DNA from: Pseudomonadota bacterium
GTDB lineage: Bacteria; Pseudomonadota; Alphaproteobacteria; Elsterales; Elsteraceae
Assembly: GCA_016195115.1 (NCBI GenBank)
Contig: JACQAI010000688.1
Location: forward strand, 1-6,347
DNA: 6,347 nucleotides
Direction: 5' to 3'
Both the position numbers and the translations under genes were made by a program. The notes below the pieces were generated by a model. That model was not told the DNA's origin. It saw only the letters and a list, made by a program, of their open reading frames with translations, and did not search any database. Of this stretch, positions 1 through 6,347 are shown piece by piece. The first letter of the stretch is position 1. Every line of letters begins with the position of its first letter.

Positions 1-1346
1 AGGGTCGCGGTCAGCCCGGGCGCGTTGTCGCCGAGCACCAGGCTGCCGTTGTGCAACGTCATGACCGCGGTGACCAGGCTGAGGCCTAAGCCGTTGCCGG
101 GTGTCGTGCGGCTCTGCTCGAGGCGCACGAAGCGGTGCAGCACGCGCTCGCGGTCGGCTTCCGGGATGCCGGGACCGCGGTCGGCGACCACGACCTCGAC
201 GGCGTCGCCGGCCGTCGTCACCGCCAGGCTGACCGAGCCGCCGGGCGCGCTGTACTTGATGGCGTTGTCGATCAGGTTGGCGATCGCTTGGAACAAGAGA
301 TGGCGATTGCCCTTGATCGGCGCGCTGCCGGCGAGCGCCGTCGTCAGCGCAAGCTGCTTGGCTTCGGCGAGCGGCTCGTAGAGCTCGGCGACGTCGGCGC
401 ACAAGGTCACCATGTCGACCGCCTCCATGTCGCCGCGCGCGGCCCCACCCTCGGCCTGCGCGATCGACAGCAGCGCATTGAAGGTACGCAGGATGTTGTC
501 GGTCTCCTGCATCGTCTGCTCGATCGCCTGGCGGTGCTGCTCGGCGGTCCTGGCGGTCAACAAGGTCACTTCCAACCTCGACTTGAGGCGAGTCAGCGGG
601 CTGCGCAGATCGTGGGCGATGTTGTCCGAGACCTCGCGCATCGCCAGCATCAGGCGGTCGATCTGCTGCAGCATGTTGTTGAGGTTGACCGAGAGGTGGT
701 CGAACTCGTCGTCGCTGCCGCTGACCGGGATGCGCTCGTGCAGATCGCCGCGCATGATGCGCAGGGTTGCGGCGTTGATCGCCTCGAGCCGGCGGCGCAT
801 GTCGCGGCTCATGATCACGCCGCCGAGCACCCCCAGCGCCACCGTGATGATCAGCGACCAGATCAGCGACGTCTCGATCAGGTTCTCGAAATTCTGGCGC
901 TCGCGCAGATTGCGGCCGACCAGCAGGTGGTAGCCCTCGGACAGCAGGAACGACATCGCGCGCACCGCGACCTCGCCGCCGCCGTCATTCTCCGGGATGT
1001 CGAAATTGGCCCAGCGCCCCTGGCGCTCGACGTCGCTCGGCCAGCGCGGCAGGTTGCCCGTGACCGGCTGGTAGTCGGAGTCGGTCAGCAGATAGATGCT
1101 TTCGCCGGCGCGGTCGGCGGCGATGCGCTCGTCGATCACCTCGACCAGGCCGGACAGCCCGTGCTCCTTGTAGCTCTCCGACAGGCCGTTGATCTCGGCC
1201 GTGATGGTCGCGTTGATCTGGCGGTCGATGAAGCCGACCGTGGTGACGTAGATGAACCCGAGCAGCGTCAGCACCGAGAAGGCAAACAGCCCGATGTAGA
1301 GGACGACGACCCGGAAGGCCCAGGTCCGGACGATCTTCAGGCGCAT
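1..1346 (-). CDS. Sensor histidine kinase, HAMP-containing, C-terminus cut by window edge
   Basis: Membrane sensor kinase that should autophosphorylate on histidine and pass phosphate to the response regulator encoded just upstream. My translation from ATG at 1346 runs open for 448 codons to the left edge. Visible parts: TM1 about residues 13-35, a periplasmic sensor segment about 36-160, TM2 about 161-178, HAMP about 179-232, then the H-box NIAHDLRSPLTRLK with phosphoacceptor His245. The ATPase domain has an N-box (Asn357 and Asn361 in NLIDNAIKY), a G1 box (Asp389 in DRGPGIP) and a G2 box (GNGLGLSL from Gly417). All catalytic boxes are present, so only the last 10-20 residues are probably missing. 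The sensor segment has no Cys, only two His and one internal Met, so it is not obviously a metal sensor despite CusS-like architecture. The ATG lies 30 bases after the regulator's stop, with a weak GGAC ribosome site. The ligand is unknown. Confidence 0.93.
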   Translation of the reverse strand, partial: MRLKIVRTWAFRVVVLYIGLFAFSVLTLLGFIYVTTVGFIDRQINATITAEINGLSESYKEHGLSGLVEVIDERIAADRAGESIYLLTDSDYQPVTGNLPRWPSDVERQGRWANFDIPENDGGGEVAVRAMSFLLSEGYHLLVGRNLRERQNFENLIETSLIWSLIITVALGVLGGVIMSRDMRRRLEAINAATLRIMRGDLHERIPVSGSDDEFDHLSVNLNNMLQQIDRLMLAMREVSDNIAHDLRSPLTRLKSRLEVTLLTARTAEQHRQAIEQTMQETDNILRTFNALLSIAQAEGGAARGDMEAVDMVTLCADVAELYEPLAEAKQLALTTALAGSAPIKGNRHLLFQAIANLIDNAIKYSAPGGSVSLAVTTAGDAVEVVVADRGPGIPEADRERVLHRFVRLEQSRTTPGNGLGLSLVTAVMTLHNGSLVLGDNAPGLTAT

Positions 1347-1376
1347 CGAGGATCGTCCGGGGCGGACCGCTCGGGG

Positions 1377-2057
1377 CTATTCGGTCGGCACGCGCAGGCT
1401 ATAGCCGGCGCCGCGCACGGTGTGGAGCAGCGGCTTGGGAAATCCCTTGTCGATCTTCTGCCGCAGCCGGCTGATGTGGACATCGATGACGTTGGTCTGG
1501 GGATCGAAATGATAATCCCAAACGTGCTCGAGCAACATGGTGCGCGTGACCACGTGGCCGGCGTTGCGCATGAGATATTCGAGCAGCAGGAACTCGCGCG
1601 GCTGCAGGTCGATCTCCTGGCCGCCGCGCGTGACGGTGCGGCCGAGCAGGTCCATCTCGAGGTCGGCGACGCGCAGCTTGGTCTCGACCGCATTGCCGCC
1701 GCCGCGCCGCAGCATCACCTCGATGCGCGCCAGCAGCTCGGAGAACGCGTAGGGCTTGGTCAGATAGTCGTCGCCGCCGGCCTTCAGGCCCTTGACGCGG
1801 TCGTCGACCGCGCCGAGCGCGCTTAAGATCAACGCGGGGGTCTTGATCCCCGCCGTGCGGATCGACTGGATGATCGATAGGCCGTCGACGTTGGGCAGCA
1901 TGCGGTCGACGATCAGGGCGTCGTAGTTGCCGCTCATGGCGTGGAACATGCCGTCGCGACCGTCGGCGGCGTGGTCGACCACGTAACCGCTCTCCTTCAG
2001 GCCCTTGACCATGTAGGCGGCGGTGTCGGCGTCGTCCTCGATGACCAGAATCCGCAT
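1377..2057 (-). CDS. OmpR/PhoB-family winged-helix response regulator
   Basis: Cytoplasmic transcription factor, presumably phosphorylated by the adjacent kinase and then binding promoter DNA. Numbered from the chosen start, the receiver domain spans about residues 1-118: acidic pair Asp8/Asp9, phosphoacceptor Asp51 (IVDRMLPNVDG), Ser78 in the Thr/Ser switch position, Lys100 in the LTKPY motif. The winged-helix effector domain covers about 127-224, with the recognition region around NVIDVHISRLRQKID and the C-terminal wing VRGAGYSLR. Length, 226 residues, is normal for the family. I chose ATG at 2057 because MRILVIEDD is the usual N-terminus and a GGAAA lies 9 bases upstream. An in-frame ATG at 2090 would add 11 poorly conserved-looking residues. 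The effector domain resembles the CopR/CusR subgroup, but the target signal is not deducible. First gene of the operon with the kinase. Confidence 0.95.
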   Translation of the reverse strand: MRILVIEDDADTAAYMVKGLKESGYVVDHAADGRDGMFHAMSGNYDALIVDRMLPNVDGLSIIQSIRTAGIKTPALILSALGAVDDRVKGLKAGGDDYLTKPYAFSELLARIEVMLRRGGGNAVETKLRVADLEMDLLGRTVTRGGQEIDLQPREFLLLEYLMRNAGHVVTRTMLLEHVWDYHFDPQTNVIDVHISRLRQKIDKGFPKPLLHTVRGAGYSLRVPTE

Positions 2058-2151
2058 ATCGGGAGTTTCCGTGGAGAGCTGCAGTGCCATGGCGACCTGA
2101 CCTGTGGGGTGAGAGGCTTGAGGAGCTTCACCGCTTAGTACGCGACTCGAC

Positions 2152-2180
2152 GTGTCAGGCCGCTGTCGCCGCCATTAAAT
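2152..2180 (+). promoter_or_regulatory. Candidate sigma70-type promoter for the hydratase gene
   Basis: A GTGTCA hexamer at 2152-2157 (4 of 6 matches to TTGACA) and TTAAAT at 2175-2180 (4 of 6 to TATAAT) are separated by exactly 17 bases. They lie in a local A/T-rich patch of an otherwise GC-rich region. Transcription would start near 2187, leaving a leader of about 53 bases before the ATG at 2240. The upstream in-frame ATG at 2195 would have almost no leader, so this promoter favours the downstream start. Prediction by eye only. Confidence 0.35.
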
Positions 2181-2190
2181 CTGGGTAATG
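2173..2190. promoter_or_regulatory. Candidate operator: CATTA-N8-TAATG inverted repeat
   Basis: Perfect 5-base arms CATTA (2173-2177) and TAATG (2186-2190) flank an 8-base spacer. The site overlaps the candidate -10 and start point of the hydratase promoter and lies about 115 bases upstream of the response regulator start. A protein bound here would be placed to repress the hydratase and could also affect the two-component operon. Short arms of this kind occur by chance, so the assignment is tentative. The binding protein could be the neighbouring OmpR-family regulator, but the sequence does not show this. Confidence 0.25.
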
Positions 2191-2239
2191 TCACATGGTT
2201 TCAACGATACCCCAGCCTCGAACCGTGGGAAATCCAACA

Positions 2240-3001
2240 ATGTCCAGCCCGACCGTGCGCCAAGCCGCCGAGCTCCTGGTCGCCGCCCGCCGCACGCGCC
2301 AGCCGCTCGACGGCCTGCCGGCGGGGCTGCGCCCGGCCGACGCCGCGGCGGCGTTCGCGATCCAGGATGCCGTCATGGCCCTGCTGGATGAACGCGCGGG
2401 CGGCTGGAAAGTCGGCCTGGCCGCCGGCGCGCCGCCCAGTTGCGCGCCGATGTTCGCCTCCCTGATCCACCCGAGCCCGCTCAGCATCCCGGCCGCCGAC
2501 GTGCCGATGCTCGGCGTCGAAGCCGAGATCGCGGTCCGGATCGGGCGGGATCTGCCGGCGCGCGCCACGCCCTACACCCGGGCCGACATCGTCGACGCGA
2601 TCGACGGAGCCTGCGCTGCGATCGAGATCGTGCATTCGCGGCTGCGCGCCTTCCTCAAGGCCGCGCCCGACGACAAGCTGGCCGACAATGTCGGCAACGG
2701 CGCCTTCGTCCACGGCGCGCTGCGGGGCGACTGGCGCCGGCTCGACCTGTCGGCGCTGCGCGTCCGCCTCGAGCTCGGCGGCAAGACCCTGGTCGACAAG
2801 GTCGGCGGCTGTCCCTCGGGCGATCCGCTGGTCGCCGTGGTCTGGCTGGCCAACCATCTGACCGGCCGCAGCGGCGGCCTCAAGGCCGGCCAGATCGTCA
2901 CCACCGGCTCGTGCGTCGGCATGCCGTTCGCCCAGCCGGGCGACACCGCGGTCGCGACCTTCGCGGAGCTCGGCACCGCCCAGGTCACCTTCACGCGCTG
3001 A
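2240..3001 (+). CDS. 2-keto-4-pentenoate hydratase family protein (MhpD/DmpE-like)
   Basis: Predicted cytoplasmic hydratase of the fumarylacetoacetate-hydrolase fold. Characterised relatives add water to 2-hydroxypenta-2,4-dienoate to give 4-hydroxy-2-oxovalerate in meta-cleavage of aromatic compounds, using a divalent metal. The three expected metal ligands are seen as Glu94 and Glu96 (GVEAEIAVRI) and Glu129 (AAIEIVHSR), with Lys57 in GGWKVG. Further family motifs are LADNVGNGAFVHG, GDPLVAVVWLANHL and GLKAGQIVTTGSCVG near the C-terminus. The 253-residue length is close to the usual roughly 260. I prefer ATG at 2240: a GGGA lies 9 bases upstream and MSSPTVRQAAELL is a typical start. ATG at 2195 would add 15 residues. 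No aldolase or acylating dehydrogenase partner lies beside it, so 4-oxalocrotonate decarboxylase or 2-oxohept-4-enedioate hydratase activity remains possible. It stands alone on its strand. Confidence 0.9.
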   Translation: MSSPTVRQAAELLVAARRTRQPLDGLPAGLRPADAAAAFAIQDAVMALLDERAGGWKVGLAAGAPPSCAPMFASLIHPSPLSIPAADVPMLGVEAEIAVRIGRDLPARATPYTRADIVDAIDGACAAIEIVHSRLRAFLKAAPDDKLADNVGNGAFVHGALRGDWRRLDLSALRVRLELGGKTLVDKVGGCPSGDPLVAVVWLANHLTGRSGGLKAGQIVTTGSCVGMPFAQPGDTAVATFAELGTAQVTFTR

Positions 3002-3014
3002 CGCCCGCCGGCGG

Positions 3015-3044
3015 CCGTGCGGCATCCATTTCAATGCCACACGG
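3015..3044. terminator. Inverted repeat between convergent genes, candidate bidirectional terminator
   Basis: CCGTG-C-GGCAT (3015-3025) pairs with ATGCC-A-CACGG (3034-3044): ten base pairs with one internal C/A mismatch around an 8-base loop. It lies 13 bases after the hydratase stop and 15 bases beyond the glycosyltransferase stop, as expected of a shared terminator. There is no T-run on either side, so it is not a classical intrinsic terminator; it may act as an mRNA 3'-end stabiliser or need Rho. A second 7-base stem (GCCGGCG 3065-3071 with CGCCGGC 3081-3087) follows within the end of the opposing gene and could also form on transcripts of either strand. Confidence 0.45.
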
Positions 3045-3059
3045 TATCGCGCGCGACCC

Positions 3060-5450
3060 TTAGGGCCGGCGGGGCCTTTTCGCCGGCGCCGATTTCGCCT
3101 TGGCCTTGGGCTTGGCGGCGGGCTTGGCCGCCCGCGCGCGCGGCGCCGCCGGCGGCGGGTCGTCGGGGGCTTCCCGGAGCTCGAAGCCTTGGGGCGGATG
3201 GCCGGCGCGATGGCGGTCCCACAGGTGGCCGAGCGCCGCCTCGAGCACGCGCGTGAAGCGCACGATGTTGAACAGCGGCGCCGTCAGGCGCTTTTCCGCG
3301 AGCGTCGCGCGCAGCGCCGCCAGCTGCTTGGGCGCGCGCGCCAGCGCCACCGCGCGCGCCTCATAGTCGGCCCAGGACTCCGTGATCAGCTCGGGCATGC
3401 CGAGCGCGCCGAGCAGCGACGCCGAGACCCGGCTGCCTTCGCGATCGCCCTTGAGCGCCAGCACCGGCACCCCGGTCCACAGCGCGTCGAGCGCAGTCGA
3501 CGCCGCGTTGAACACCGGCGTATCGAGCAGCAGCCCGCAGTGGCCAAAGCGCGCGAGATGCGCGGCCTTGTCGTCGAGCCGCGCGGCGAACACCAGGCGC
3601 GCCGGATCGACATCGCGCGCCGTCGCACGCGCGCGCAGGCTGGCCGCGAAGCCGGATCCCGCGGGCGGCTCGGACAGCCACAGCACGCTGCCGTCGACCG
3701 CGCTCAGGATGCCGAGCCAGCCGTCGATCGTCGCAACGTCGAGCTTGTCGGGCCGCGCGAAGCCGCCGAATACGAACCCCTTGGCCGGCAGGCCGCAGCC
3801 CGCGCGGTCGGGCCGGGTCTCGGCGATCGGATGACGATCGGCGCAATGCAGCGTGTCGGGCAGCCGCACGATGTGCTCGCGATGGCGGTTCTCCTCGCCC
3901 GGCGGCACGACGACCCGGTCGGTGATCAGGTAGTCGACGCAACCCAGGTTCATGCCGTTGAGATGGCCGATCAGGCTCGCCTGCAACGGCGCCGGCCGGT
4001 AGGCGAGGATTTCGGCGGTGAGCTGCCCGACATGGCCGTCGAGCTCGATCAGGATATCGATGTCGGCGTCGCGGATCGCGGCGGCGACCGCGCGCGGCGA
4101 CAGGCGGCTGACGTCATGGAACTGGTCGAAGCCGGCGCGATGGCGCGCCGCGAACGGCTGGCGCTCGGCCGAGCGGTCGCGCAAGGAGAAACCGTGCAGC
4201 TCGAAATGCGCGCGGTCATGGGTCGCAAACAGCGAGGCGGTGACGTGGCCGATCGGATGATCGCCGAAATTGCCCGACAGGTAGCCGAGGCGGATCTTGT
4301 CGCCGGCCGGCCGCGCGCGCGCGGGCAACGCCCCAAACGCGAACGTGCGCCCTGCCAGCACGGCATCGAGCCGCCGCGCGACCTGCTCGGCCAGCGCGGC
4401 GGGCAGCGGCCGGTGGGCGTCGAGATAGAGGATCTCGGCAAGCAGCCGCCAATCGCGCTCGTGCTCGATGCGCTCGGGCAGCGCCGCGACCAGCGCGTCG
4501 AAGGCGGCGTTGGCGTCGTCGAAGGCGCCGTCCGAGTGGAACAGGTCGACGCGATGCTTGAGGGCGCCGAGATGCTGCCGATCGAGGATGGCGGCTTGCG
4601 ACAAGCAGCGCCTGGCGCCGGCGCGGTCCTCGCCCATCAGCGCGGCGCCGAGCAGCGCCCAGGCGTCGATGTCGGCGGGCGCCAGCTCGACCGCGCGCTG
4701 CAGATGGGGCACCGCTGCGGCGTCGCCCTCGGTGCGGCGCATCGCCTCGCCCAGCATGCGGTGAATCGGGATCAGGCTGGGATCGAGGGCCAGCGCACGC
4801 TTGAAGCTGGCCGCGGCTTCGGCGGGATCCTCGAGCGCGCTCGCGAGATGCAGGTGGGCGAATCCGCCGTTCGGCTGCGCGGCGACGACGCCGCGGAACT
4901 CGGCGGCGGCGTCGCCCAGCCGGCCCTGGGCGGCCAGCGCCCGGCCGAGCGTGAAGCGCATCTCGGCGTCCTTGGCATCGAGCCCGAGCCCGCGGCGCGC
5001 CACGCTCTCGGCGTCGCGGAAGCGCTGTTGCGCCAAGAACGACGCCGCCAAGGCGCCGTAGGTCTCGGCCCGATTCGGCTCGAGCTCGATCGCCTTGGCG
5101 TAGCGCTCCAGGGCCGCGCCATGGTCGCCGAAGCGGGCGCGCAACCGTCCCATGTTGAGCTGAACGACCGAATTGTTCGGCTGGGCGGCCATGGCGCGTT
5201 CGAGCAGCTTGGCGGCACGATGCGGCCGGCCGAGGCGCACTTCGACCGCGGCCAGCGCGTTGAGCGCTTCGATTCGGTCGGGCACCTGGTCGAGGATCGC
5301 GCGATAGGACGCCGCGGCACCCGACAGGTCGTTGGTCTCGACCTGCTTGCCGGCGTGCGCCAGCGCCTCCTCGACCGACACCACCGGCATCCGATTTCCC
5401 GCGTCCGTGGTTCGCTGTCCCGTTATGGCGCGCGAACCGGCATCTGTCAC
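3060..5450 (-). CDS. TPR-repeat GT41 glycosyltransferase, OGT/SPINDLY-like, with basic C-terminal tail
   Basis: Predicted cytoplasmic glycosyltransferase of the O-GlcNAc transferase/SPINDLY type (GT41), which moves sugar from a nucleotide donor to protein Ser/Thr. Residues about 25-345 form a TPR superhelix (clear repeats around 44-160, 164-195, 209-290), the usual substrate-binding platform. The catalytic half is about 386-755. By motif alignment with human OGT it keeps His398 (H498), Lys569 (K842), Lys628 (K898), His631 (H901), Thr652 (T922) and Asp655 (D925). It differs at Arg566 (Q839) and Ala650 (H920), and has IGHLNGMN in place of LGYPGTSG. Residues 771-796 are a Lys/Arg/Ala/Pro tail with 11 basic and no acidic residues. 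Start: GTG at 5450 overlaps the putA stop by 4 bases. ATG at 5390, with GGGA 6 bases upstream, is a good alternative giving 776 residues. No signal peptide or membrane segment. Acceptor and donor are unknown. Confidence 0.88.
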   Translation of the reverse strand: MTDAGSRAITGQRTTDAGNRMPVVSVEEALAHAGKQVETNDLSGAAASYRAILDQVPDRIEALNALAAVEVRLGRPHRAAKLLERAMAAQPNNSVVQLNMGRLRARFGDHGAALERYAKAIELEPNRAETYGALAASFLAQQRFRDAESVARRGLGLDAKDAEMRFTLGRALAAQGRLGDAAAEFRGVVAAQPNGGFAHLHLASALEDPAEAAASFKRALALDPSLIPIHRMLGEAMRRTEGDAAAVPHLQRAVELAPADIDAWALLGAALMGEDRAGARRCLSQAAILDRQHLGALKHRVDLFHSDGAFDDANAAFDALVAALPERIEHERDWRLLAEILYLDAHRPLPAALAEQVARRLDAVLAGRTFAFGALPARARPAGDKIRLGYLSGNFGDHPIGHVTASLFATHDRAHFELHGFSLRDRSAERQPFAARHRAGFDQFHDVSRLSPRAVAAAIRDADIDILIELDGHVGQLTAEILAYRPAPLQASLIGHLNGMNLGCVDYLITDRVVVPPGEENRHREHIVRLPDTLHCADRHPIAETRPDRAGCGLPAKGFVFGGFARPDKLDVATIDGWLGILSAVDGSVLWLSEPPAGSGFAASLRARATARDVDPARLVFAARLDDKAAHLARFGHCGLLLDTPVFNAASTALDALWTGVPVLALKGDREGSRVSASLLGALGMPELITESWADYEARAVALARAPKQLAALRATLAEKRLTAPLFNIVRFTRVLEAALGHLWDRHRAGHPPQGFELREAPDDPPPAAPRARAAKPAAKPKAKAKSAPAKRPRRP

Positions 5451-6347
5451 GCGTCGCCGAGCGACAGCAAGGTGGCGTTGCCGCCGGCCGACGTGGTGTC
5501 GATCGACACCGTGCGCTCGGTGGCGAATCTCGGCACGTAGTGCGGCCCGCCGGCCTTGGGGCCGGTGCCCGACAGGCCCTCGCCGCCGAACGGCTGGACG
5601 CCGACCACCGCGCCGATCATCGAGCGGTTGACGTAGATGTTGCCGACCCGCGCCCGCGCCACGATCGCATCGACCGTCGTGTTGATCCGGCTGTGGATGC
5701 CGAGGGTCAGACCGTAGCCGGTGGCGTTGATGGCGTCGACCACCTGGTCGAGGCGATCGCCGGCGAAGCGCACGACATGGAGCACCGGCCCGAACACCTC
5801 CTTGTCGAGCCGGTCGAGGCGATCGAGCTCGATCGCGATCGGCGCCACGAAGCAGCCGCGCGCGGCCTCATCCGGCAGCGCCGTGCGCGCGATCACCCGG
5901 CCGATGCGCTCGATCGCAGCGACGTGCGCCATCAGGCGATCGCGCGCGGCCTCGTCGATCACCGGCCCGACGTCGGTGGCGAGCCGGCCCGGATCGCCGA
6001 TCGCGAGCTCGGCCATGGCGCCCGCGAGCATGTCGAGGATGCGTGGTGCTACGTCCGACTGCACGAACAGTACGCGGCACGCCGAGCAGCGCTGGCCGGC
6101 GCTGTTGAACGACGAGGTCAGGAGATCGGCAACCACCTGCTCGGGCAGCGCCGAGGAGTCGGCGATCAGCGCGTTCTGCCCGCCGGTCTCGGCGATCAGG
6201 GTGGCGAGCGGTCCGGCGCGCGCGGCAAGCATGCGATTGATCGCCTGCGCGGTCGCGGTCGAGCCCGTGAACGCGACGCCGGCAATCCGTTCGTCCGCGA
6301 CCAGGCGCGCGCCGACCTCGGCCCCACCCGGCAGCAGCTGCAGCACG
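5447..6347 (-). CDS. putA: PutA C-terminal part: L-glutamate gamma-semialdehyde dehydrogenase domain (partial)
   Basis: C-terminal 300 codons of a proline-catabolic enzyme that oxidises glutamate semialdehyde (from P5C) to glutamate with NAD+. The N-terminal proline dehydrogenase part, if present, lies beyond the right edge. No start is assigned, as the frame is still open at 6347. Numbering the fragment from the codon at 6346: an NAD-binding FTGST segment (26-30), general-base Glu53 in AETGGQN, catalytic Cys87 in FNSAGQRCSACR, the KEVFGP motif with Glu183, and the QPFGGEGLSGTGPKAGGPHY signature (251-270), which is characteristic of bifunctional PutA rather than stand-alone P5C dehydrogenases. 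The protein ends about 30 residues later at SLGDA, with no further C-terminal domain. This fits a short (type A) PutA, as in Bradyrhizobium. Its TGA overlaps the next gene's GTG, so the two are probably co-transcribed. The split from a separate PutB cannot be fully excluded. Confidence 0.94.
   Translation of the reverse strand, partial: VLQLLPGGAEVGARLVADERIAGVAFTGSTATAQAINRMLAARAGPLATLIAETGGQNALIADSSALPEQVVADLLTSSFNSAGQRCSACRVLFVQSDVAPRILDMLAGAMAELAIGDPGRLATDVGPVIDEAARDRLMAHVAAIERIGRVIARTALPDEAARGCFVAPIAIELDRLDRLDKEVFGPVLHVVRFAGDRLDQVVDAINATGYGLTLGIHSRINTTVDAIVARARVGNIYVNRSMIGAVVGVQPFGGEGLSGTGPKAGGPHYVPRFATERTVSIDTTSAGGNATLLSLGDA

Noticed and set aside
135..1826. 563-codon open frame on the plus strand, antisense to the kinase and regulator
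   Set aside because: It mirrors two genes with complete domain signatures. The translation is rich in Arg, Asp, Gln, His and Val with no recognisable motif, as expected from the antisense of GC-rich codons.
2121..2165. Possible promoter for the response regulator on the minus strand (CTGACA with TACTAA)
   Set aside because: The spacing between the hexamers is only about 12 bases, too short for a sigma70 promoter, so no promoter is called on that strand.
2195..2239. Upstream in-frame ATG start for the hydratase
   Set aside because: No Shine-Dalgarno is visible, it falls within about 10 bases of the predicted transcription start, and the added 15 residues do not look like family sequence. It is kept only as an alternative.
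2201..3040. 279-codon minus-strand frame opposite the hydratase
   Set aside because: The plus strand carries all hydratase family motifs and metal ligands. The reverse translation has no domain and is a composition artefact.
3096..3130. Possible repeat array or mobile element edge at the CTTGG-rich tract
   Set aside because: It lies in frame within the Lys/Ala/Pro tail coding region and has only two clear 9-base copies. Slippage of low-complexity codons explains it.
3189..5540. 783-codon open frame on the plus strand, antisense to the glycosyltransferase
   Set aside because: The opposite strand encodes an evident TPR/GT41 protein. The antisense product is low-complexity and motif-free, and long antisense frames are common at this base composition.

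Overview
The window is GC-rich (by eye about two thirds or more G+C) and densely coding, with strong G/C bias at third codon positions. Protein content and codon use point to an alphaproteobacterium, plausibly a soil or environmental Rhodospirillales/Hyphomicrobiales-type organism. That placement is inference, and I do not claim a genus. No mobile element, CRISPR array, tRNA or rRNA is visible. Five protein-coding genes account for nearly everything, and no gap reaches 300 bases.

Left part (1-2057, minus strand): a two-component operon. An OmpR-family response regulator (1377-2057) comes first. A membrane sensor histidine kinase follows after a 30-base gap (1-1346); its last few residues lie beyond the left edge. 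Middle (2058-2239): a divergent intergenic region with a candidate sigma70-type promoter for the rightward gene and a CATTA/TAATG palindrome overlapping its -10. Next (2240-3001, plus strand): a 2-keto-4-pentenoate hydratase-family enzyme with the three metal-binding glutamates intact. A 58-base convergent gap (3002-3059) holds an 11-position inverted repeat that could terminate both flanking transcripts.

Right part (3060-6347, minus strand): the C-terminal part of a PutA-type L-glutamate gamma-semialdehyde dehydrogenase (cut at the right edge). Its TGA overlaps the GTG start of a 796-residue TPR/GT41 (OGT/SPINDLY-like) glycosyltransferase in a 4-base GTGA junction, which suggests translational coupling. 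The glycosyltransferase keeps several nucleotide-sugar contacts of O-GlcNAc transferase but has lost others, and it ends in a lysine/alanine/proline-rich basic tail.

The genes do not form one obvious pathway. The hydratase belongs to aromatic meta-cleavage-type catabolism and PutA to proline catabolism. The two-component system could control the divergent hydratase, but only its position supports that. The most unusual points are the putA-glycosyltransferase coupling and the altered active site of that glycosyltransferase. Nothing here amounts to a clearly new multi-gene system.
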